Positions 17,640 through 24,759 of a stretch of DNA of 64,000 bases are shown here, piece by piece (the first letter of the stretch is position 1; every line of letters begins with the position of its first letter). The stretch covers positions 372,001 through 436,000 of the forward strand of contig NZ_JACHXY010000001.1 in the NCBI RefSeq assembly GCF_014192415.1. The letters run 5' to 3'. Below the pieces are notes generated by a model. The model searched no databases. It was not told the origin of the DNA and saw only the letters and a program-made list of their open reading frames with translations. Origin of the DNA: Microbacterium proteolyticum (GTDB lineage Bacteria; Actinomycetota; Actinomycetes; Actinomycetales; Microbacteriaceae). A program made the position numbers and the translations under genes.

Positions 17640-17645
17640 TAGGCT
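17640..17645 (+). promoter_or_regulatory. -10 box (TAGGCT) for leaderless aroA
   Basis: TAGGCT with 8 nt to the aroA ATG and no ribosome-binding site; it overlaps the predicted sigR transcription start on the other strand. Confidence 0.45.
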
Positions 17646-17648
17646 AGG

Positions 17649-17674
17649 AACCGATGAATCCACTCGGGTATTCC
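17649..17674 (-). promoter_or_regulatory. SigR-type autoregulatory promoter of sigR-rsrA
   Basis: On the minus strand, GGAAT (17670-17674), then exactly 18 nt, then GTT (17649-17651), matching the GGAAT-N18-GTT consensus of SigR/SigH promoters. The predicted start near 17640 leaves about an 18-nt leader containing AAAGGGG before the sigR GTG. The -35 element lies inside the first codons of aroA. Confidence 0.75.
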
Positions 17675-19000
17675 CCTTCCGCCGCCACGCCTCGCGGCGC
17701 GTGGGACGCGCCTGTCGCCACCGGTCCCGTGGATGCCGCGGTCACCGTGCCGGGTTCGAAGTCGCTGACCAATCGCGAACTCGTGCTCGCCGCGATCGCC
17801 GACGGCCCGGGCACGCTGCACGCCCCTCTGCACTCCGACGACTCGGCGCGCATGATCGACGCCCTGAGGGCGCTGGGCGTGGGGATCGACGAGATCGACA
17901 CCGACTCGCCCTTCGGACCCGACCTGCTGATCACTCCCCCATCCTCTTTCCTCGGCGGTACCACGATCGACTGCGGTCAAGCCGGCACCGTCATGCGCTT
18001 CGTCACCCCGCTGGCGGGATTCGCACGAGGTGACGTGCACGTCACGGCGCACGAGAGCGCCCTGCACCGCCCGATGGGCGCGATGATACGCGCGCTCCGC
18101 GACGTGGGTGTCGACATCGACGACGGCGGCCACTGGGCGTTGCCCTTCTCGGTCCGCGGACACGGTCACGTTCGCGGCGGCGAGGTCGAGATCGATGCGA
18201 GCCAGTCGAGTCAGTTCGTCTCGGGCCTGCTCCTGGCCGCGCCGCGCTTCGATGTGGGCCTGCGGCTGCGCCACGTCGGCTCGCGGCTTCCGAGCGTCCC
18301 GCACATCGACATGACCGTCGAGGCGCTCGCCCACCGCGCCGTCCACGTGGAGCGTCCGGCTCCGGGCGAGTGGATCGTCCCCGCGGGGCCGGTCCGCGCC
18401 AAAGACGTCGCGATCGAGCCCGACCTCTCGAACGCCTCGCCCTTCCTGGCCGCGGCGATGGTGGCGGGCGGCTCGGTCACGGTCACGGGCTGGCCGCTCC
18501 ACAGCACACAGCCCGGCGCTCTGCTCGTCGACATCCTCGCCGAGATGGGTGCGCGCGTCAGCCGCCGCGGCGGCGCCCTCACCGTCGCCGCCGGCGACCA
18601 CGGCATCCTGGGTGTCGACCTCGACCTCTCCGCGGCGGGTGAACTCGCCCCGACGCTCTTCGGCCTGGCGGCTTTCGCCGACGGTCCCACGACGCTGCAC
18701 GGCATCGGTCACATCCGCGGGCACGAGACCGACCGCATCGCCGCCCTCGTCGGCAATCTGCGTGCGCTCGGCGGCGAGGCCCACGAGCTCGAAGACGGCA
18801 TCCGCATCGTCCCTCGCACCCTGGTCGGCGGCGAGTGGAAGGCTCACCACGATCATCGTCTGGCCACGACGGGCGCCCTCATCGGACTCCGCGTCCCCGG
18901 CGTGCAGGTCGACGACATCGGGACGACGGCCAAGACCCTCCCCCAGTTCGTCGCGCTCTGGCACGCCATGCTCGGCACGGACGCCTCGGTCGACGCGTGA
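17654..19000 (+). CDS. aroA: 3-phosphoshikimate 1-carboxyvinyltransferase (EPSP synthase)
   Basis: 448 aa. It transfers enolpyruvyl from PEP to shikimate-3-phosphate in the shikimate pathway to chorismate and aromatic amino acids. Visible signatures are the PEP-binding GSKSLTNR (34-41), GQAGTVMRF in the first domain and RGHETDRI in the second; the two inverse alpha/beta domains are complete. The ATG sits 8 nt after TAGGCT, so the transcript is probably leaderless. rsgA follows after 13 bp. The aroA-rsgA order beside sigR/rsrA is conserved in mycobacteria. Confidence 0.95.
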   Translation: MNPLGYSPSAATPRGAWDAPVATGPVDAAVTVPGSKSLTNRELVLAAIADGPGTLHAPLHSDDSARMIDALRALGVGIDEIDTDSPFGPDLLITPPSSFLGGTTIDCGQAGTVMRFVTPLAGFARGDVHVTAHESALHRPMGAMIRALRDVGVDIDDGGHWALPFSVRGHGHVRGGEVEIDASQSSQFVSGLLLAAPRFDVGLRLRHVGSRLPSVPHIDMTVEALAHRAVHVERPAPGEWIVPAGPVRAKDVAIEPDLSNASPFLAAAMVAGGSVTVTGWPLHSTQPGALLVDILAEMGARVSRRGGALTVAAGDHGILGVDLDLSAAGELAPTLFGLAAFADGPTTLHGIGHIRGHETDRIAALVGNLRALGGEAHELEDGIRIVPRTLVGGEWKAHHDHRLATTGALIGLRVPGVQVDDIGTTAKTLPQFVALWHAMLGTDASVDA

Positions 19001-19013
19001 ACAGGACGCACGC

Positions 19014-20072
19014 GTGAGCTGGCTCACCGATGACGACGACGACGATCTCACCTACGACGAGTCGTCCATCCGATCGCGACCGAACCCCAAGGCGAACCGG
19101 CCCCGCACCAAGCGTCGCCCGGCCCACGCCGACGCGCAGATCGCCCGGGTCCTGGGCGTCGACCGCGGCCGTTACACCGTGCTCGTCGACGAGGACGGAC
19201 CCGACGAGCGCCGCATGCTCGCGACCCGCGCCCGCGAACTGCGCAAGCAGCCGATCGTCAACGGAGACCGCGCACGGGTCGTCGGCGACCTGACCGGCGG
19301 CGAGGGCACGCTCGGCCGCATCGTCGGCATCGAGGAGCGCACCTCTCTCCTCCGCCGCAGCGCCGACGACACCGATCAGGTCGAGCGGGTGATCGTCGCC
19401 AACGCCGACCAGATGCTGATCGTGGTCGCCGCGGCCGACCCCGAGCCCCGCGAACGGCTCGTCGATCGATATCTCGTCGCCGCGCTCGACGCCGGCATCC
19501 GTCCACTGCTCGTAGTGACGAAGACCGACCTGGCCGACCCCACCGAGTTCCTGGCGCACTTCACCGGCATCGACTTGCGCGTCTTCACCAGCGCACAGGG
19601 CGCCATGCCGTTGGACGAGATCGGGGAGGCGATCGCCGGGCACTCGACCGTCTTCGTCGGACACTCCGGCGTCGGCAAGTCCACGCTCGTCAACGCGCTG
19701 ACCGGCTCGGAGCGTGCGATCGGGCACGTCAACGTCGTCACCGGTCGAGGACGGCACACGTCATCGTCTGCCGTGTCCCTGCGGTATCGGGGACCTGCCG
19801 GATCCGGCTGGGTCATCGACACCCCGGGCGTGCGCTCGTTCGGTCTCGGCCACGTCGACCCCGCCCACGTGCTCGGCGCCTTCACCGACCTCGCTGAGGC
19901 GGCGGAGGACTGTCCCCGCGGCTGCACCCACCTCCCCGATGCACCGGATTGCGCGATCGCCGAGGCCGTGGCATCCGGTCGTCTGGGCTCCGGAGCCGAG
20001 GCGCGCCTCGACTCGCTGCACCGCCTGTTGACGACGTTCCAAGCGATCGAGCGTTCTAGGCTGGAGGGGTGA
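19014..20072 (+). CDS. rsgA: Ribosome small-subunit-dependent GTPase A
   Basis: 352 aa circularly permuted GTPase that checks late 30S maturation. An OB-fold (about 40-115) precedes the G domain, with G4 as TKTD (169-172) ahead of G1 GHSGVGKS (216-223) and G3 DTPGVRSFGL (about 265). A C-terminal zinc knuckle follows (CPRGCTHLPDAPDC). The GTG at 19014 is used; the long open frame upstream overlaps aroA out of phase and is a shadow. The N-terminus is very Asp-rich (WLTDDDDDD). The last codons overlap bcp by 4 nt. Confidence 0.93.
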   Translation: MSWLTDDDDDDLTYDESSIRSRPNPKANRPRTKRRPAHADAQIARVLGVDRGRYTVLVDEDGPDERRMLATRARELRKQPIVNGDRARVVGDLTGGEGTLGRIVGIEERTSLLRRSADDTDQVERVIVANADQMLIVVAAADPEPRERLVDRYLVAALDAGIRPLLVVTKTDLADPTEFLAHFTGIDLRVFTSAQGAMPLDEIGEAIAGHSTVFVGHSGVGKSTLVNALTGSERAIGHVNVVTGRGRHTSSSAVSLRYRGPAGSGWVIDTPGVRSFGLGHVDPAHVLGAFTDLAEAAEDCPRGCTHLPDAPDCAIAEAVASGRLGSGAEARLDSLHRLLTTFQAIERSRLEG

Positions 20073-20542
20073 CGAACCTCGACAAGGGCGACACCGCCCC
20101 CGACTTCACCCTGCTCGACCAAGACGAGCACCCCGTCTCGCTCAGCGACTTCCGTGGCCGCCGCGTGATCCTGTATTTCTACCCGGCCGCCCAGACGCCC
20201 GGCTGCACGACGCAAGCGTGCGACTTCCGCGACAGCCTCGCGTCGCTGCAGGGAGCCGGGTACACGGTTCTCGGTCTCTCTCGCGACATCCCCGAGAAGC
20301 TTCGGGCGTTCCGCGACAGCGACGGCCTCACCTTCCCCTTGCTCAGCGATCCCGAGCACACGGTGCACGAGGCGTACGGCGCCTGGGGTGAGAAGCAGAA
20401 CTACGGCAAGACCGTGACCGGCGTGCTGCGCTCGACCTTCGTCATCGACGAAGACGGCAACATCGTCGAGGCGCTCTACAACGTCAAGGCGACCGGCCAC
20501 GTCGCGCGTCTGCGCAAGACTCTCGGCCTCGCCGCCGCCTGA
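20069..20542 (+). CDS. bcp: Thioredoxin-dependent thiol peroxidase (Bcp/PrxQ)
   Basis: 157 aa peroxiredoxin that reduces H2O2 and organic peroxides with electrons from thioredoxin. The active-site segment TPGCTTQACDFRD carries the peroxidatic Cys46 and the resolving Cys51 typical of the PrxQ class. The GTG overlaps the rsgA stop by 4 nt and has GGAGGG before it; a TAGGCT box 8 nt upstream may add a second, leaderless promoter. Its position three genes from sigR/rsrA fits thiol-stress defence, but no SigR motif was found directly before it. Confidence 0.93.
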   Translation: MTNLDKGDTAPDFTLLDQDEHPVSLSDFRGRRVILYFYPAAQTPGCTTQACDFRDSLASLQGAGYTVLGLSRDIPEKLRAFRDSDGLTFPLLSDPEHTVHEAYGAWGEKQNYGKTVTGVLRSTFVIDEDGNIVEALYNVKATGHVARLRKTLGLAAA

Positions 20543-20557
20543 ACCCGATCCACCTCG

Positions 20558-20590
20558 AACCCCGCCATCGCCCTCGCGATCGGCGGGGTT
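20558..20590 (+). terminator. Rho-independent terminator of aroA-rsgA-bcp
   Basis: Arms 20558-20566 and 20582-20590 (9 bp, perfect) with an inner 5-bp stem and a CCTC loop, followed by TTT, shortly after the bcp stop. Confidence 0.8.
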
Positions 20591-20875
20591 TGTCGCGGGG
20601 GCACGGCCACAGCCCAGCGGCGGACACAACGCAGGAGATCCGTCGCGGTCCTCCGGGCCCACGCCGTTCCCGCACGGGGTGCCGCCCTCCGAGGCACCGG
20701 ATCTCCTGCGTTGTGTCGCGGAGTGCTCGAGGGCGGATGGGACCGTGTCGGCAGAGACGCCGACCGCCGAGGAAGGGCACCGCGAACGACGGGCACAGCG
20801 CGCCGGGGATGCGCGGCAGACGACGTGAATCCCGGGGCCGAGGCGAAGCTGGGCTCGCGGGGCGTTGGAGAACGG
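20591..20875. other. Non-coding gap between bcp and the membrane protein gene
   Basis: 285 bp with no credible gene. Open frames here have poor codon structure. Its only clear content is the perfect 20-bp inverted repeat at 20623-20717, listed separately. Confidence 0.6.
20623..20717. repeat. Perfect 20-bp inverted repeat flanking a 55-bp core
   Basis: Bases 20623-20642 and 20698-20717 are exact reverse complements over 20 bp (core word ACAACGCAGGAGATC). They bracket 55 bp of GC-rich, non-coding sequence. The total of 95 bp and the terminal inverted repeats suggest a MITE-like or REP-like element, or an unusually large hairpin. No target-site duplication is obvious. Confidence 0.75.
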
Positions 20876-21256
20876 TCAGTCGTCGTCGCGACGCTGCGGT
20901 GCGGCACGGCGCACGGCCAGCACGAGCAGAACCAGCCCGATGACGGCCGGGAGGGCGATGAGCAGGGCGGCGGTGGGGGCCGCCCACTCCCCGGTGATCG
21001 CGCCGATGGCGACCGACAGGATCAGCAGCTGCGTCACGATGCCGCCCGAGCGCGCCGCGGAGGCGTCGCGCGCCGTCCCGACACCGAACGCTCCGACGAT
21101 GGCCGCGCCGATGATCGTCAGGACGATGAGGGCGATCGAGCTCACCACCGAGTCGGTGTCTCCGCCGATCAGCGCGACGACCTGCCATCCGGCGAGCGCC
21201 AGGATGCCGAGGGCCTCGAGTCCGAGGAGCACTGCGGCCGCGAATCGAACCGGCAT
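20876..21256 (-). CDS. Small four-helix membrane protein of unknown function
   Basis: 126 aa with four predicted transmembrane helices (about 5-29, 38-60, 73-92 and 95-116) and a short basic-acidic tail (RRAAPQRRDDD). The ATG at 21256 is preceded by CGGAGGG. No enzymatic motif is seen. It resembles unnamed integral membrane proteins of Microbacteriaceae. It is divergent from whiB1 across about 210 bp. The open frame continues upstream over whiB1 but that part is antisense shadow. Confidence 0.7.
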   Translation of the reverse strand: MPVRFAAAVLLGLEALGILALAGWQVVALIGGDTDSVVSSIALIVLTIIGAAIVGAFGVGTARDASAARSGGIVTQLLILSVAIGAITGEWAAPTAALLIALPAVIGLVLLVLAVRRAAPQRRDDD

Positions 21257-21337
21257 CCGAAACCCTCCGAAGGGCGCCGCTGGCCCGTTACGATCCGGAA
21301 ACCTACCGGTTACCTCTTGATCAGGCGGAATCGCTAT

Positions 21338-21365
21338 GGGAGCATGGAACAAGCCGTGTGCTCCC
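21338..21365. promoter_or_regulatory. Inverted repeat in the whiB1 upstream region
   Basis: Seven-base arms GGGAGCA/TGCTCCC (21338-21344, 21359-21365) about 100 bp before the whiB1 ATG, in the intergenic region shared with the divergent membrane protein. It may be an operator; no regulator is identified. Confidence 0.3.
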
Positions 21366-21466
21366 ACAGCGAAGTGGGGCGAGCAATCGCTCGCGTTCCC
21401 ACCAGGGTACCGGACCCGATAGCCGGTGCCGAATCGACCAAAATTTCTGTAACAAGGAGCACCCCT

Positions 21467-21715
21467 ATGGATTGGCGCGACAAAGCAGCCTGCCTGACAG
21501 TCGACCCCGAGCTGTTCTTCCCCGTCGGCAACACCGGCCCCGCGGTCGACCAGATCGAGAAGGCCAAGTCGGTCTGCGCACGCTGCACCGTCACCGAGGT
21601 CTGCCTGCAGTACGCCCTCGAGTCCGGCCAGGATTCGGGCGTATGGGGCGGTCTGAGCGAAGACGAGCGTCGCGCCCTGAAGCGCCGCGCCGCCCGCGCA
21701 CGCCGCGCCTCCTGA
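21467..21715 (+). CDS. whiB1: WhiB1-type [4Fe-4S] transcriptional regulator
   Basis: 82 aa. The four cluster ligands Cys9, Cys37, Cys40 and Cys46 are present, followed by GVWGG (58-62) and a basic C-terminal DNA-binding tail. The start MDWRDKAAC and the phrase LFFPVGNTGPA match the essential mycobacterial WhiB1, a NO-sensitive partner of the primary sigma factor. An AAGGAG site lies 7 nt before the ATG; a longer in-frame extension upstream is rejected. It sits next to the PdtaS-like kinase as in mycobacteria (Rv3219-Rv3220c). Confidence 0.93.
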   Translation: MDWRDKAACLTVDPELFFPVGNTGPAVDQIEKAKSVCARCTVTEVCLQYALESGQDSGVWGGLSEDERRALKRRAARARRAS

Positions 21716-21734
21716 CACCGCGGCATCCGTCGTT

Positions 21735-21770
21735 CGAAGAAGCCCATCCCTACGGGGGTGGGCTTCTTCG
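21735..21770 (+). terminator. Terminator of whiB1
   Basis: Near-perfect 16-bp hairpin arms (21735-21750 and 21755-21770; GAAGAAGCCCA pairing with TGGGCTTCTTC), 19 bp after the whiB1 stop. Confidence 0.8.
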
Positions 21771-21861
21771 CGTGCCGTGACGCCCGGCTCGAGGACCGCG
21801 CGAGCCCGGAGAGCTTCGCGCGCCGCGACCGACGCGATCTGCGGGCACGCGGCGACAAAGG

Positions 21862-21949
21862 CGACCGGCGCGGTCATGCCGCGAGGCCGGCGATCTGCCC
21901 GGCCATGCCGCAAGAACCGCGGTCTGCCCCCGGCCATGCGGCGAGAAAC
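21862..21949. repeat. Three degenerate ~27-30 bp tandem units
   Basis: Units around 21862-21887, 21891-21917 and 21920-21949 share the pattern CGRTC...GGYCATGCSGCRAG. The last unit runs into the 69-bp palindromic element. The area from 21771 to 22032 is otherwise non-coding. Confidence 0.45.
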
Positions 21950-22009
21950 GCGATCGGCGGGCGTAAACGCCTCGACGTCGCGTTTCTGCCTGCGGATGCC
22001 GTTTCTCGC
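21941..22009. repeat. 69-bp palindromic intergenic element, copy 1
   Basis: Begins GCGAGAAACGCGATC and ends with the near-inverted GATGCCGTTTCTCGC, with an inner AAACGC/GCGTTT pair. It aligns without gaps to 46734-46802 at about 50 of 69 positions (hand count), with the first 15 bases identical. It lies between whiB1 and the pdtaS-like gene. Confidence 0.7.
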
Positions 22010-22032
22010 GCCCGGGCCCGAAGAGCTCCGGC

Positions 22033-23529
22033 TCAGGCCGACGCACCGCCGATGTAGCGCAACGGGATCTCGATGGTGACCTCGGTCCCGCTCCCCATGA
22101 GGGTGTGCCAGTCGATCGTGCCGCCGAGCTCGCCCTGGATCAGCGTTCGCACGATCTGCGTGCCGAGGCCGCGCCCGACCTGACCCTCGGGCAGGCCCAC
22201 GCCGGTGTCGCGGACGCTGACCTCGAGCATCTCGCCCGTGCGCTCCGCCGCGATCTCGACGTCGCCCTCTTGCCCGGCGAGTCCGTGCTCGACGGCATTG
22301 GTGACGAGCTCGGTGAGGGCGAGGGCGAGCGGGGTGGCGAACTGACTCGGCAGGGTGCCGAATTGGCCCGTCGAGCGCGTGCGCGCGCGGGTGTTCGGGG
22401 CCGCCGCCACCTCGGCGACGAGCTTCAGCACACGGGCGAAGACGTCGTCGAAGTCGACGTTCTGCGCGAGACCCTCCGACAGGGTGTCGTGGACCACGGC
22501 GATGGCCGACACGCGACGCATGGCCTGCGTGAGGGCGTCGCGGGCCTCGTCGGAGTGCGTGCGGCGCGCCTGGATACGCAGCAGCGAGGCGACCGTCTGG
22601 AGGTTGTTCTTGACGCGGTGGTGGATCTCGCGGATCGTCGCGTCCTTGGTGATGAGTTCCTGCTCCTGATGACGAATCTCGGTGACGTCGCGGCTCAGCA
22701 CGATGGCGCCGATGCGGTTTCCGCGATCGCGCAGGGGGATCGTGCGCAGAGACACCTGCACGCCCCGCGCCTCCATGTCGGCGCGCCAGGGTGCGCGGCC
22801 GCTGACGACGACGGGGAGCGACTCGTCGACGTCCTGGCGCTTGGCGGGGAGGATGCGCGCCGTCACCTCGGCCAGCGACTCACCCTCGAGTTCGTCGTCG
22901 AAGCCCATGCGGTTGAACGCCGAGAGCGCGTTGGGGCTCGCGAAGGTCGTGATCCCGTCGACGTCGAGACGGATGAGCCCGTCGGAGGCGCGAGGGGCGC
23001 CGCGACGAGGAGCCGTCGGGGCGGCGAGATCGGGGAACTCGGCAGATGCGATCATGCGGAACACGTCGTCGGCGCAGTCGTTGAAGGTGATCTGCTGACG
23101 CGACGGCGTGCGCGTCTCGCCGAGGTTGGTGTGGCGGGTCAGCACGCCGACGGTGGTGACCGCCGCGCCCTCGCGCGAAAGCTCCCGCACGATCGGCACC
23201 GCGCGCACACGCGTGGGCGTCTCTTCGAACCAGTCAGGGGATGCCGAGTCGACGATGCGCCCGCTCTGGAAGGCGTCTCGCACCTGCGTACGCCATTGTG
23301 GCCGCACGCGATCTCCGACGATGTCGCGGTAGAACAGAGTCGCAGCTCCCCCGGGGCGCGTGTGCGCGACGGCGACGAACGAGTCGTCGGGGGTGGGAAC
23401 CCAGATCACGATGTCGGCGAAGGCCAGATCGGCGAGCAGTTGTCCGTCGCCGGCCAGGCGGTGCAGCCACTCCACGTCGGCCTCGCTGAAGCGGCCCTGG
23501 GCGTAGACGAGTTCACTGAGTGTCGACAC
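22033..23529 (-). CDS. pdtaS: PdtaS-like cytosolic sensor histidine kinase
   Basis: 498 aa soluble kinase. It has an N-terminal GAF-like sensor (about 1-150), a PAS domain (about 185-285), an HWE/HisKA_2 dimerisation domain with EIHHRVKNN (phospho-acceptor His303/304), and a HATPase with a TELVTNAVEHG N-box and DTGVGLP. There are no transmembrane segments. The orthologue Rv3220c phosphorylates the ANTAR antiterminator PdtaR, which is not encoded here. The GTG start has TAGGGT 6 nt upstream (leaderless, though GGAAGG could act as a ribosome site). Confidence 0.9.
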   Translation of the reverse strand: MSTLSELVYAQGRFSEADVEWLHRLAGDGQLLADLAFADIVIWVPTPDDSFVAVAHTRPGGAATLFYRDIVGDRVRPQWRTQVRDAFQSGRIVDSASPDWFEETPTRVRAVPIVRELSREGAAVTTVGVLTRHTNLGETRTPSRQQITFNDCADDVFRMIASAEFPDLAAPTAPRRGAPRASDGLIRLDVDGITTFASPNALSAFNRMGFDDELEGESLAEVTARILPAKRQDVDESLPVVVSGRAPWRADMEARGVQVSLRTIPLRDRGNRIGAIVLSRDVTEIRHQEQELITKDATIREIHHRVKNNLQTVASLLRIQARRTHSDEARDALTQAMRRVSAIAVVHDTLSEGLAQNVDFDDVFARVLKLVAEVAAAPNTRARTRSTGQFGTLPSQFATPLALALTELVTNAVEHGLAGQEGDVEIAAERTGEMLEVSVRDTGVGLPEGQVGRGLGTQIVRTLIQGELGGTIDWHTLMGSGTEVTIEIPLRYIGGASA

Positions 23530-23535
23530 CCTTCC

Positions 23536-23541
23536 ACCCTA
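23536..23541 (-). promoter_or_regulatory. -10 box (TAGGGT) of the pdtaS-like gene
   Basis: TAGGGT on the minus strand, 6 nt before the GTG at 23529. Confidence 0.45.
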
Positions 23542-24131
23542 CGGGAGAGGGTCGACACCGCTGCTTTCACGAGATGCAGGAAGGAGCGCGCATGAGCCGT
23601 CGGGTGAGCGCCCGGCGAGCCCGAGACCCCGGCGGGGCGAACCCGGAGACGGACGCGCGGACGACACCCGGGGAGCCGGGTGCTCGCTCCTCCCGCGGGC
23701 GGGTGAGTGAGGCGCCTCCCCCGAACGGTGGACATCGTGAGCGGGAGGCTCTCGCAAGTTGATTTCCGGTCCCGTGCGCCGCCTCCTCCACAGTCGGTGA
23801 GCCCCTTCCCGGCGCCCCCGAAACCAGCGCCGCGCCGGCAACCCGGCCCTGAATCCGGGCGCGTGCCGCCATCGCAGCGAGGCCGGGACGCGACGCCGCC
23901 GACCGCCCGTCTTCACGCGGATCCTCGGCATTCGGACCTCGGACCACCGCAGCGTCGGAGTCGCGCGTCGACGTCCCACTCGTCATCCGTGCAGCGGCAC
24001 CTTCTCACCACCGTGAACCCACCCCGTATCCCTCCACAGCCGCCCCGATCGCTCCGTCCCGCGCGCCATCGCTGCCCTACTCTCGGCGTCACCCCCCGCT
24101 CGCGTCACGCACCACATCCTCGGAGGGAACC
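23542..24131. other. About 600 bp without a convincing gene
   Basis: Open frames on both strands here have mixed third-codon bases and Pro/Arg/Ser-rich translations, unlike neighbouring genes. The only frame with a good ribosome site is the 56-codon ORF at 23592. In relatives a helix-turn-helix gene may occupy this place (from memory); none is recognisable here. Confidence 0.5.
23592..23762 (+). CDS. Possible small basic protein (56 aa), uncertain
   Basis: ATG preceded by AGGAAGGAG at good spacing, encoding an Arg/Pro/Gly-rich 56-residue peptide (starting MSRRVSARRARD) with no recognisable motif. Codon third positions are only moderately GC-rich compared with known genes here. It may be a small protein or chance; it is listed only because of the strong ribosome site. 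Confidence 0.2.
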   Translation: MSRRVSARRARDPGGANPETDARTTPGEPGARSSRGRVSEAPPPNGGHREREALAS

Positions 24132-24578
24132 ATGACACAGCCCCACGTCCACACCGTCTCGACCCCGACGCGACGCTCGCTCGCAGCCGCCTCCCGGACG
24201 GAGGAGTTCTTCGGCCGGCAGAGGACCTCGGCCACTGAGCTGCCGTCCGCGAAGACCTTCACGCTCAACATCGTCCGCGGTGTCCTCGAGGTGCTCGCCG
24301 GAGTACGGGAGGTCGACCAGCTCGCCCGGTGGCTGTCGGAAGACGTGTATCGCACGGTGGTCGTTCGAGCCGGCTTGGCCGCCCGCGCGCGCAGCGCCCG
24401 CGGAATACCCGCACCGCGGGCGACGCACATCATCCAGAGCGTGCACCTCTTCTCCCCCGCCGATCACGTCGTCGAGGCCACCGTGACCGCATCGACGCGA
24501 CTGCGGACCCGCGCCATCGCCCTTCGTCTCGAGGGCCTCGACGGTCGGTGGCGCGTCACGTCGCTGGGCCTGCTGTGA
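24132..24578 (+). CDS. Rv3235-like protein of unknown function
   Basis: 148 aa. The first ~35 residues are low-complexity and Ser/Thr/Arg-rich. The rest is a compact alpha/beta domain (LARWLSEDVYRTVV...RVTSLGLL) resembling the actinobacterial Rv3235 family usually found just upstream of secA. A related fold is seen in the SecA-associated and DUF6459 groups, but the function is unknown. The ATG follows CGGAGGGAACC. The gene is convergent with the aminotransferase. Confidence 0.72.
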   Translation: MTQPHVHTVSTPTRRSLAAASRTEEFFGRQRTSATELPSAKTFTLNIVRGVLEVLAGVREVDQLARWLSEDVYRTVVVRAGLAARARSARGIPAPRATHIIQSVHLFSPADHVVEATVTASTRLRTRAIALRLEGLDGRWRVTSLGLL

Positions 24579-24759
24579 GCGCCGGGCATGAAGGGCCGAC
24601 CGTCACCGCCCCGCGATGCCGACGGGAGCGGGACCGGGACCGGCGCGTCTGCTCGAGCCCGCCGCATGCGCAGCCGTGACCCGCACGCAGCGTTGGCCGT
24701 CGATCTCGGCTCGCACCTTTCACCGGGTCAGCGGTCGACACCGCGGACGCACTGACCGG

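Noticed and set aside
20069..20542. SigR promoter for bcp
   Set aside because: No GGAAT-N18-GTT arrangement was found directly upstream; only a TAGGCT box inside rsgA.
23707..24135. 142-codon plus-strand frame ending ATGA at the Rv3235-like start
   Set aside because: The overlap looks like coupling, but near its end about a third of sampled codons end in A or T, unlike real genes here, and the product is Pro/Arg/Ser-rich with no motif.
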